A stretch of 64,000 bases of DNA from Dysgonomonas sp. 521. Its GTDB lineage: Bacteria; Bacteroidota; Bacteroidia; Bacteroidales; Dysgonomonadaceae. Position numbers and translations under genes: made by a program. The notes under the pieces were generated by a model that made no database searches, was not told where the DNA came from, and saw nothing but the letters and a program-made list of their open reading frames with translations. Each line of letters begins with the position of its first letter. Within the stretch, counting starts at the first letter, position 1. Of this stretch, positions 48,179-55,291 are shown piece by piece. Location: assembly GCF_010501055.1 (NCBI RefSeq), contig NZ_QVMO01000005.1, forward strand, positions 1 to 64,000, given 5' to 3'.

Positions 48179-49504
48179 TTATTCTGTTATATATGATTGG
48201 CCTTTATAATAGTTTACAAGTTTTCTCTTGAGGTAATATTTAAGCATGGCGTTCAGTTCTTCCGTTTTTGCCTGAAACAGGCGGTTGGCACTGGTATGCA
48301 GTTCGAGCGGGCTGATTAATCCTTCCTTATATTTACGCAGGTTTGCATCCTGAGCTACCGACATGGCCTCCGTTTGTTTCTTTGCCTGATAGTATTCGTC
48401 TACCTGTCCGTTCATGTCGGCTACAGCCTGTTCTATTTCGCTGTATATGGAGCGAAGGGTTTCGTCTTTTTCATTTTTGGCGATTATAACCTGCTGTTTG
48501 CTTCGCTTTACTTTTGCAGAACGGGAAAAACCATTAAAGATAGGTATGGACAGGCTAAACCCGATATAATGCCCTCTTCTGTCCTTAAACTGATTTTTGA
48601 AAGACGGGTATTCACTTCCATCCATGTAGCGGGAGAAGTTTGTCGAATATCCGGCATCGACCGAGATGGTTGGGAATAAGCTGCCTTTCGATGTTTTATA
48701 AGATAATTCTTCTGCTGCGAGAGTAGACTGTGCTACTAAAGCTTTAGGCAGAAAAACAAGGGACTGGTTGTATATTTCCAATGCCGTTTCTTCGGTCTTT
48801 ACTATTAGTTTGTCGGACGTATAGTCTTCTATAGCAAGGTTTTCATCTATCGGGAAATTCATTTTTTCCTTCAACCTTATCATTTCTATTGTCAGCAGAT
48901 TTTTTTGACGTGTCAGGCTATAGTTGTCGGCGGCTTCCTTGGCCTGCATTTCTGCCACATCGGGAAAGCCTTTTACTCCCAGTTCTTCCATCCGTTTTAT
49001 TTGCCTCAGGTTTTCAGAACTTTCTTTCAGTTGTTGTTCGGCAAGTTTTACCGATTCTTTATAGTAGAGTACATTGAAGAAAATTTCCATTGTTTCATAG
49101 GCAATCATGTCATTGGTATCCTGCAATTGCTGCTTTCCCATCAGCTTATTCATCTTTTGCATTTTTACCCTGTTGATATTCGCCAGTCCGTCAAACAGCA
49201 CTAAAGAGGTGTACAGGCTATAATTATTACTGAATGAATTTATATTGGTATATGTATTTGTTTCGGCATCGAGCCCGCGGCCAAAATTGAAATATGCATT
49301 TGTGCTCGCATTCAGTGAAGGCAGTAAATTCCCTATCGCTTCGAGATAGTTTTGTTGATAAATATTGTTTTTGGCTTCTTGTTTGTTTTTTCGAGGACTA
49401 TTTTCAATTGCATATATCATGCATTCCTCCAATGTCCATTTCTTTTCTTGAGAAACAGCTTCTATTGCTAACAAAATTAAAATAAAGAGACAAATATGTT
49501 TCAT
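48179..49504 (-). CDS. TolC-family outer-membrane efflux protein
   Basis: 441 residues with a signal peptide (MKHICLFILILLAIEAVSQ) and the repeated TolC helical pattern (WTLEECMIYAIENSP; ending in YKEGLISPLELHTSANRLFQAKTEELNAMLKY). It forms the outer-membrane exit duct. It is the first gene of the five-gene operon TolC-HlyD-permease-ATPase-permease. A candidate sigma-54 site lies just upstream, fitting control by the NtrC-type regulator at 38769-40133. Confidence 0.92.
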   Translation of the reverse strand: MKHICLFILILLAIEAVSQEKKWTLEECMIYAIENSPRKNKQEAKNNIYQQNYLEAIGNLLPSLNASTNAYFNFGRGLDAETNTYTNINSFSNNYSLYTSLVLFDGLANINRVKMQKMNKLMGKQQLQDTNDMIAYETMEIFFNVLYYKESVKLAEQQLKESSENLRQIKRMEELGVKGFPDVAEMQAKEAADNYSLTRQKNLLTIEMIRLKEKMNFPIDENLAIEDYTSDKLIVKTEETALEIYNQSLVFLPKALVAQSTLAAEELSYKTSKGSLFPTISVDAGYSTNFSRYMDGSEYPSFKNQFKDRRGHYIGFSLSIPIFNGFSRSAKVKRSKQQVIIAKNEKDETLRSIYSEIEQAVADMNGQVDEYYQAKKQTEAMSVAQDANLRKYKEGLISPLELHTSANRLFQAKTEELNAMLKYYLKRKLVNYYKGQSYITE

Positions 49505-49530
49505 AGTGCATCATGTGATTTTCTCAATAT

Positions 49531-49548
49531 GAATCCAATATCATGCCA
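49531..49548 (-). promoter_or_regulatory. Candidate sigma-54 promoter of the TolC/ABC operon
   Basis: The minus strand reads TGGCATGATATTGGAT about 27 bp before the tolC-like start. The -24 half (TGGCA) is good; the -12 half is TGGAT rather than TTGCA, so the match is imperfect. Position and the neighbouring sigma-54 activator favour it. Confidence 0.35.
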
Positions 49549-49639
49549 TATTTGTTAAGCTTCTTATAATCAGGAGTTTGTTTTTAGATGGTATTAATGA
49601 AGAGTGTAAAAAAATATTACAGTAGATGATATTTTTTTA

Positions 49640-49845
49640 CAAATTTATTGTCCCGAAGGGACTGAAGGTGGATAACCACGGGTAAAAAACCCGTGGTAGA
49701 GACTGACTGGAAAATATGCCTCCGTAGGAGGCAAATAATAAAAATAAATGCCATTCGCCTCCTGCGGAGACGGTCTCTCCCTATCCGCTTTTTCCACAGG
49801 TTTTACCTGTGGTTATCCATATTAGCTCCACTTGGTGGACTTAGA
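49640..49845. repeat. Cluster of REP-like palindromes
   Basis: A run of GC-rich palindromes in AT-rich sequence: CCCGAAGGG, ACCACGGGT/ACCCGTGGT, GCCTCC/GGAGGC twice and CCACAGG/CCTGTGG. Such clusters are usually REP-type elements. No protein gene is visible. Confidence 0.6.
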
Positions 49846-49906
49846 AAGTGTTTCAATTCCTTTCTTGTATCTTTTGATAGAGATTGCAATATTGTTGTTA
49901 AGTTTT

Positions 49907-50105
49907 GTGCCCCTAATGAGATTCGAACTCACATTCCCTCTCGGGCAGTACGGCTCTAAATACGCTTCCCTACTTATAAACTAATACTTTCGGTGCATCT
50001 GTAAAATCTACCTATAACCGCGCGCAGCCGTTACAGGGCTATCCGTACACTCTATGGTAAGATTAAATTTTTCCACAGGCTTTTCCTTTTAAGCTACAGG
50101 AGCAA
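49907..50105 (-). ncRNA. tRNA-like RNA with a ~110-nt structured insertion (last of array 2)
   Basis: Unlike its neighbours, the tRNA parts stand in normal order. The 5' TGCTCCT pairs with 3' AGGGGCA as a 7-bp acceptor stem. The D arm is TAGCTTAAAAGGAAAAGC, and a stem CTGTGG/CCATAG with a 15-nt loop sits in the anticodon position. The T arm is ATGTGAGTTCGAATCTCATT. Between anticodon and T arms lies a ~110-nt domain closed by GTACGG/CCGTAC with an inner CCTGTAAC/GTTATAGG hairpin. No standard anticodon loop is present. It starts 6 nt after unit Y6, so it is likely cut from the same transcript. It lacks the Y-stem signature. Confidence 0.6.
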
Positions 50106-50110
50106 ATAAT

Positions 50111-50261
50111 AAACGAGGTAACAGGCGAAAAGAGACTGTTTATCCTGCTCTACCACTGAGCTACACTCCCTGATTTTTTTATATTAGCGGAAGTGAGGGG
50201 ACTCGAACCCCTGTCCCGGGCATTAAAAGTGCGAAGTAACCCTCTTCTACGACACTCGTTT
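50111..50261 (-). ncRNA. Y-RNA-like unit Y6 of array 2, clearest permuted-tRNA (YrlA) form
   Basis: Ends AAACGAG and CTCGTTT pair. GAG(T)GT pairs with ACCTC with a bulged T, the loop starts CGTA, and GAAGAGGG pairs with CTCTTTTC (with G-T pairs and a mismatch). The inner part reads T arm ACAGGGGTTCGAGTCCCCT, 7-bp acceptor stem CACTTCC/GGGAGTG closed by an A/T-rich loop, then the canonical D arm TAGCTCAGTGGTAGAGC. It is a textbook permuted tRNA with the Y stem in place of the anticodon arm. Confidence 0.9.
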
Positions 50262-50276
50262 TATATTTTCAAAAAT

Positions 50277-50422
50277 AAACAAGGTAACAACTGAAAAAAG
50301 ATGTTTTCTTCCTGCGCCCACCGAGGTACTCCCGTTTTTATATTCAGAAGTGAGAGTAGCGGAATCGAACCGGCACGCAGTGTGTCTTAATGCGAAGTAC
50401 CTTTTCTCTACGACACTTGTTT
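50277..50422 (-). ncRNA. Y-RNA-like unit Y5 of array 2, YrlA type
   Basis: First unit after the array 2 promoter. Ends AAACAAG and CTTGTTT pair. AAG(T)GT pairs with ACCTT, the loop starts CGTA, and GAGAAAAG pairs with CTTTTTTC. Inside are T arm GCCGGTTCGATTCCGCT, acceptor stem TACTCTC/GGGAGTA closed by a loop, and a degenerate D arm (CCTCGGTGGGCG). Confidence 0.84.
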
Positions 50423-50452
50423 AAGTTGTATTTCAATGATCTCTTGTTTGAT

Positions 50453-50493
50453 GATACAAAGTAAAAGCAGGGGTGCGCAGCCTTTTTGCGTTA
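50453..50493 (-). promoter_or_regulatory. Promoter and operator of Y-RNA array 2
   Basis: On the minus strand ACGCA, seven bases and TGCG fill 50476-50491, then 15 nt to TTTGTATC at 50453-50460. The sequence from the operator through TTTGTATCATCAA is nearly the same as at array 1, so the two arrays have duplicated promoters. Confidence 0.7.
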
Positions 50494-50504
50494 GGTGAAA
50501 AAAT

Positions 50505-50800
50505 GATTAAATTTTAGCGAAATATTTTATTCGAGATTCTTTTTCGTTCATTAGAGTTTATATTCAATAAAAGAGTAAGATGCATATTTTTAGGAGTTTT
50601 AGTTGCCACGACTTTCAAGTCGTGGATAATAATACAGATAGAAAACGACTTTAGCCAAAACATTTTGGCTAAAGCCATTATCTGATTAGACTATTATCCT
50701 CCGGCTAAAGCAGGAGGCAATTAAATCACAGAGAATAAACCATATATAATCTTATTGAATATAAACTCTATTTTTAGTCTTTTTTTTGGCTATTTTTTTC
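50505..50800 (+). repeat. Old family A-like repeat interrupted by a second 220-bp palindromic element
   Basis: The flanks AAATTTTAGCGAAATATTTTAT to TTCGTTCATT and TTTTTAGTC to GGCTATTTTTTT match the two parts of family A elements. Between them, 50551-50771 is bounded by an exact 18-bp inverted repeat AGAGTTTATATTCAATAA and holds the hairpins CACGACTT/AAGTCGTG, TTAGCCAAAA/TTTTGGCTAA and CCTCC/GGAGG. Confidence 0.6.
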
Positions 50801-50916
50801 ATTCATATATTAAGTGTTATTTTTGTCATGTTATAGGCGATTGCCCCTGCAATACTCTTGATGAGGGATTGTTTTATCGGAGCAGCAACGAGGGGGGCTG
50901 GTAGCTAAAATAGAAA

Positions 50917-51131
50917 AACAAGTAAGGCAACAGGCGAAAAGAGACTTGCCTTGCGGCTACGGACGTTCTTACCCCTGAGGGCAGTGAACCGGCATTCGAC
51001 ATCTCAGAGAGACTTACGCTGTTTGCTTTGCCCTGTCGGATTTCAACCCCACTTCGCGGAATCGGTTGCCCGAATCTAAGCTACCTTAGGCCCGTTATCG
51101 AAGTAACCCTTCTCTACGACACTTACTTGTT
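50917..51131 (-). ncRNA. Large Y-RNA-like unit Y8 (215 nt)
   Basis: Ends AACAAGTAAG and CTTACTTGTT pair over 10 bp. AAG(T)GT pairs with GCCTT (one G-T pair) with a bulged T, the loop starts CGTA, and GAGAAGGG pairs roughly with TCTCTTTTC. The inner domain is about 140 nt, much larger than in the other units. It has only a weak T-arm-like GCCGGTTCACTGCC and several other stems. It lies between the helicase gene and array 2 and has its own promoter. The 36 bp after it are GC-rich but unassigned. Confidence 0.75.
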
Positions 51132-51138
51132 ATGGATA

Positions 51139-51146
51139 CAAAGATA
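51139..51146 (-). promoter_or_regulatory. -7 promoter element of unit Y8
   Basis: The minus strand reads TATCTTTG, matching TAnnTTTG, placing transcription start at or next to the 5' end of Y8 (51131). No ACGCA-N7-TGCG operator precedes it, unlike the other two arrays. Confidence 0.55.
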
Positions 51147-51150
51147 ATGC

Positions 51151-53910
51151 TTATTTCCATTTATTTACCTGTTCGGAGATATTATCATCGGTAAAATTGG
51201 CCGAAAGAGCTTTTACCCGTGCTTCAAGAAGTTGTTTCCGTCCGTCTACAGTTCTGGTATAGATAAGTTCACACGGGCCTACTTGTTCCATCCATTGCCG
51301 TGAGAAATATTGAGCCATTTTCTTATTCCTGCCCAGAATTTCGGGTACGGCATGATAATCCCTTTTTATCTGTTCTGCCAGGAATTTGCTTTTACGGATG
51401 ATTATATAGCGTGGGTTTTCTATTACATTCACGATTTCCTGCATCGAATCTACAAATACAGCCTGCTCGAATGTACTGCCCCCTTCAAGGTAACAATAAA
51501 TAGCTCCGCTCTCGTCCGAATATCCGACAGCCCTGAGCCTTGCAGGATCAGATATCATCGTACCCTGCCTGAGCAATGCAGCAAGGAGAGCATTCCCTAT
51601 TTGCTGTATATCTTTTGCTATATCCCTGTATTTGATATATAATTTAAGTGTCCGGTAAGTTTGCCTGCCACAAACAAAAAGTCCGGTAAGAGCCATCAGT
51701 ATAAAGAAATAATAGAAATCCTTCGGTGTACGCAGCGCCTTAATGTTTTGTAGCAGTGATTCGATAAATTGCGAGCCGAATGCAACCAATACCAGTCCTA
51801 GATCTGCCATAAGGTACTTTATCGTATTGGTCATATATAGTTTTTTCTGCTTTGTATACTCAATACCTTTTTCGCTGTAGAATGGTATTTTAATCTCCTC
51901 TACTATCTGTACCCCTCCGGCAATGGCTTTTTCCCATTTTTCCTTTAAGGTATGCCTGCTTCCCGCTTCTTTGAGAGTAACGATATTGATACCCCTTACT
52001 ATTTCTTCGGTATAGGAGTCCCTTAAAACATTAAGGCGTTGCACACCGTTTTCGATAGTGGGTTCCTCATTATTAGAGAGTCCGACAAAACTTCTGAACC
52101 GCCTCCCCATTACTTCAAGGTCTGTACCGCCATTCTCTACGGTAGGGTCTATACAGACCAGATGCCAGATGTTGCTTGTTTTCGATAGGTTGTCTTTTTG
52201 AGTACGGATGGCGCGTCCACGCATCTGATTGGATAACACAAACGAACCCACAAAGCTGGCAAGGACAAGGCTGTTGATCGCAGGTGCATCCCATCCCTCG
52301 CCCAGCAGGGATTTAGTCCCTATCAATATTTCTATTTCCCCTTCCTGAAAGAGCTGGGTAATAATTTGTACCAGTTTGTTTTTTAATGCCGCGTTCGTTT
52401 TAATAATCCTGTAGCCTTCGATATACTCGTATGTTAGCGGATCCAGTTCTGTAAACCCGAACTTTGCACATAACTCGTGAAAACGGCTGATTGCATTGAT
52501 TGGGATAATGGAGATGGAACCGGTAAGCACTCCCAGCTGTTTATTATCATTGTTATTCCGTCGTAAATACTCAAATATAGGAATAACGCCGATTTTGTTT
52601 ATTTCAGCGCTGATATTGTTTACCATCAGGTATTCGCTCCGTATAAAGTCGGACAGTATAACCATCCGCAATTCTGATTGTAAATGGCTGTGTTCGAAAT
52701 CTACAATTTCTTTTATACTGTTAATCTTACTGTTGCTGGATACAAGCAATTTGTTTATCCGCTGATTGTAAAGCAGGTTGACTTTATTCCGTTCGAGTAC
52801 TCCATACCGTCTTAATTGGTTCATCAAGCTTTCTTTCTCTTCTTCAAACCCGTTAAAGAGTCCTTTTCCCTGGAAGAGAAAGAAATTCAAAAGAATCTCT
52901 ATACGTTCATATAATAGTTCCGGAATTTTTACTTTCGATAATTCTTTTTCTTCTTCAATCCCGGTCACAATTTTCAGGTGGGTAAGAGGAATTTCTATAT
53001 GGTTAGCATGTAAAAAAACGATACATGATGTATATATCGGTAAATTGTCGTAAATCCAGTCAAGATAACTTTCCGGTTGGTTCCATGCAGGAATACTTGT
53101 AATCGCCTTTATAAGAACATCCGAATGGGTCAATTTCTGATAAAGGTCGTTCATGTCTTTCCTGAACTTGTTTATCTTCTGGTATTCATCTACTGTAGGC
53201 ATCGAAAAGTAGATATGATCCTGATGGGGACAAAGGTCTCCTTCGATAATCAGTTCGGGAATTGATATTTCGGTATCTATGCTGCCGTTCAGGTCGAGGT
53301 ACCGCCTCCATTCGGTATATGTAACATCATAGGGTGGAGTGGCGGTAAGCCCTACAACGAATGGGTCTAATTGCTCCTTAACCTTGATCAGGGTATGCCA
53401 CCATTCGTTCATCAGGTGGTGCGCCTCATCTACAACAATCGTCCCTATATCAACGGATTTAAGCCCTCTGACAATAGACGCGAGATTCGACTTATTATGT
53501 GGTTTGATCGTAGTGGTTTTCTTAGGGGAATGTTCTTCTTCCGGTTCATCTTCTTCGTTTTCGGCTTGTCCGCTACAGGCAGAGTGCAGTCCCTGATAGG
53601 TAACAACGGTCATAAAAGCAGGCCTGCGTATATCTGTCGATATCCATTCCGGCACTTTATGTGTGTCAAGGAACAGTTCGCAGAAGCGCTGTATCCATTG
53701 ATTGCGTATGGTAAGCGAAGGGGCAAGTATCAAAGTCGGTTTGTTTAGCCTTAAAGCGACTTCCAGCCCTAATACCGTCTTTCCCGAACCGGGAGGGGCT
53801 ACTACATGCAGATGCCTGTCTTCTAAGTGGTAATCAAGTTCATCCAATACTTTTTGCTGGTATTTTCTCCAAGGGTATTTAAATTTTGTATCGGATGGAA
53901 AGGTTTTCAT
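51151..53910 (-). CDS. DEAD/DEAH-box superfamily 2 helicase with C-terminal membrane-like segments
   Basis: 919 residues. Residues ~15-250 form helicase domain 1 with Walker A APPGSGKT, the DEAH box in TIVVDEAHHLMNEWW, and motif III VGLTATPP. Residues ~430-600 form domain 2, with IGTKSLLGEGWDAPAINSLVLAS and motif VI QMRGRAIR. After ~690 two hydrophobic segments (MADLGLVLVAFGSQFIESLL and FYYFFILMALTGLFV) could cross the membrane. The last ~150 residues are unique (YSDESGAIYCYLEGGSTFEQAVF). An acidic insert (NEEDEPEEEHSPKK) follows the N-terminal core. The substrate, RNA or DNA, is unknown; it sits next to Y RNAs and repair genes. Confidence 0.87.
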   Translation of the reverse strand: MKTFPSDTKFKYPWRKYQQKVLDELDYHLEDRHLHVVAPPGSGKTVLGLEVALRLNKPTLILAPSLTIRNQWIQRFCELFLDTHKVPEWISTDIRRPAFMTVVTYQGLHSACSGQAENEEDEPEEEHSPKKTTTIKPHNKSNLASIVRGLKSVDIGTIVVDEAHHLMNEWWHTLIKVKEQLDPFVVGLTATPPYDVTYTEWRRYLDLNGSIDTEISIPELIIEGDLCPHQDHIYFSMPTVDEYQKINKFRKDMNDLYQKLTHSDVLIKAITSIPAWNQPESYLDWIYDNLPIYTSCIVFLHANHIEIPLTHLKIVTGIEEEKELSKVKIPELLYERIEILLNFFLFQGKGLFNGFEEEKESLMNQLRRYGVLERNKVNLLYNQRINKLLVSSNSKINSIKEIVDFEHSHLQSELRMVILSDFIRSEYLMVNNISAEINKIGVIPIFEYLRRNNNDNKQLGVLTGSISIIPINAISRFHELCAKFGFTELDPLTYEYIEGYRIIKTNAALKNKLVQIITQLFQEGEIEILIGTKSLLGEGWDAPAINSLVLASFVGSFVLSNQMRGRAIRTQKDNLSKTSNIWHLVCIDPTVENGGTDLEVMGRRFRSFVGLSNNEEPTIENGVQRLNVLRDSYTEEIVRGINIVTLKEAGSRHTLKEKWEKAIAGGVQIVEEIKIPFYSEKGIEYTKQKKLYMTNTIKYLMADLGLVLVAFGSQFIESLLQNIKALRTPKDFYYFFILMALTGLFVCGRQTYRTLKLYIKYRDIAKDIQQIGNALLAALLRQGTMISDPARLRAVGYSDESGAIYCYLEGGSTFEQAVFVDSMQEIVNVIENPRYIIIRKSKFLAEQIKRDYHAVPEILGRNKKMAQYFSRQWMEQVGPCELIYTRTVDGRKQLLEARVKALSANFTDDNISEQVNKWK

Positions 53911-54060
53911 TGTTTAGTTTGAAATTGAGGGGTAAAGATAATATTTTTCAGGACAAAAGCATGAAAATAATATCCTTTGTCAGAGGCAGCGGCTTGTCCC
54001 TGCCTGCTTATTACATCTGTGGGCAACCACAAGGATTGCCCCTACATACATCTGATTTTT

Positions 54061-54975
54061 TTAAAAATTCCCATAATTTACCTGAAAGCAAGGCAGTTTT
54101 AATTTCTTACGCCACATCTCTACTACCTGATCGCGGTCGTCGAGTACAAATTCGATGTAATATTTATCCTTAATCTTGGCATCGAATATTTCTTTTTTTA
54201 TAATCGAGTCCTTTCTGTAATCTTTACTTTCACGCATCCATAACTGATGGTAAGGGATGCTGTGCATTTCGAGAAAACGTAAGGTCGGTTCGCTGTACCG
54301 GTCTTCACGCCCTGAGACTAACAGTATCTGATAGCCTTCTTTTGCAAAAGCTTTCAGTGTATTGGCAACAGGTTCGTTCAGCTTATCCTGATCGCTTCTG
54401 GATGCGTCGAACGGATTGCGGTCGTCCATCAGGGCAAGCGTACCGTCAAGGTCGCAGATAATCGCCTTTGGTAGTTTGGTATTCTGCTCTAAGCGGTCTT
54501 CATGCTTTTTTATCATCGGGCGAAGAGAGAAGTCGAACGTCTTTTTCAATTCTTCCAGTTCCTTGATATAACGTTTCTGCACATTTGCAGGGATATATTT
54601 GCCTGTTTCCTTGTTTCGTTTATCGCAGCGTTCGGCCAGTTCTTTAGCATCAGCTTCGAATACTTTGAAGGAAATATCCGCCATCGTATTGAACTTGTCG
54701 ATATAATGATTCAGATATTCTGCACGGCAGTGTGTAGCATCTATCAGTACATTGCACCTTTTTCTCAGCAATGCTTCTATCGACACATCGAGCATATCCG
54801 TTATCAGCCCTTCTTCGCGTGGCGATAGGTTGGAGTATGTAAAGTGCATCATGCGGAAATCGTCGCGGCACAGGCGCATCCAGTTTTCTTCGGTACGTAT
54901 ATGGTATTTTGCAAATGTGGATTTTCCCGATCCGGGCGCTCCGATTAAGATTAATATTTGTGGATTTTTTCTCAT
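54061..54975 (-). CDS. pnkP: T4 Pnkp-type polynucleotide kinase-phosphatase
   Basis: 304 residues. Residues 1-165 are a 5' kinase with P-loop GAPGSGKST (12-20), the RDD motif in LCRDDFR and DATHCR. Residues ~170-304 are an HAD phosphatase with DLDGT (175-179), VSGREDR and FVLDDRDQVVEMW. This is the domain order of phage T4 Pnkp, which removes 2',3'-cyclic or 3' phosphates and adds a 5' phosphate so that broken RNA can be sealed. It is last in the hen1-ligase-unknown-pnkP operon, overlapping the preceding gene by 4 bases. In classical bacterial Pnkp the phosphatase is calcineurin-like and fused to kinase and ligase; here it is HAD-type and separate. Confidence 0.92.
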   Translation of the reverse strand: MRKNPQILILIGAPGSGKSTFAKYHIRTEENWMRLCRDDFRMMHFTYSNLSPREEGLITDMLDVSIEALLRKRCNVLIDATHCRAEYLNHYIDKFNTMADISFKVFEADAKELAERCDKRNKETGKYIPANVQKRYIKELEELKKTFDFSLRPMIKKHEDRLEQNTKLPKAIICDLDGTLALMDDRNPFDASRSDQDKLNEPVANTLKAFAKEGYQILLVSGREDRYSEPTLRFLEMHSIPYHQLWMRESKDYRKDSIIKKEIFDAKIKDKYYIEFVLDDRDQVVEMWRKKLKLPCFQVNYGNF

Positions 54976-55289
54976 CGTTTTTTGTATAAATAATGATCTA
55001 ACTGTTCTATAAACTTTCCAAGCTCTATGATGTTCTCTTCCGAATTATTTCCCAACGGATATAGTTCGAATGAAAAATAGTGGTCAGGACTGTGGAAATG
55101 TTCAAAATAAACTTCAATATTTTCTTTTCTGAAAGTAAAAGAAACAGTCCAACTTGTTATTTCATCTTCTGATTTTTCATCCGGTGCTATTGTAAGATCG
55201 ATAGCTCCGACAACTTCCTCGTAAGTCAGATTTTTATCTTCGAAATAAAAAATATATCTGTTGTTAAACTTTTTTTGTGTATAAGTCAT
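54972..55289 (-). CDS. Small unknown protein inside the RNA-repair operon (105 residues)
   Basis: No family recognised. It begins MTYTQKKFNNRYIFYFEDKNLTYEEVVGAIDL, is rich in Glu and aromatic residues and has no signal or membrane helix. The middle (SWTVSFTFRKENIEVYFEHF) suggests an antiparallel sheet. It overlaps pnkP by four bases (ATGA) and starts 2 nt after the ligase gene, so it is made together with both. Confidence 0.75.
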   Translation of the reverse strand: MTYTQKKFNNRYIFYFEDKNLTYEEVVGAIDLTIAPDEKSEDEITSWTVSFTFRKENIEVYFEHFHSPDHYFSFELYPLGNNSEENIIELGKFIEQLDHYLYKKR

Positions 55290-55291
55290 AA

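Noticed and set aside
49921-50261. A tRNA gene containing a group I or similar intron.
   Set aside because: No group I core sequences are visible, no split anticodon can be formed, and the insertion lies after the anticodon-position stem.
37866-51131. A CRISPR array, because short motifs (TACGACAC, GAAGTAAC) recur at 120-150 bp intervals.
   Set aside because: The repeats are the two sides of a conserved RNA helix, not identical direct repeats with unique spacers, and no cas gene is present.
54021-54045. A terminator for the helicase or repair operon at GGGCAACC/GGATTGCCC.
   Set aside because: It lies upstream of the helicase gene and downstream of pnkP but has no T-run; it looks like a dispersed palindrome.
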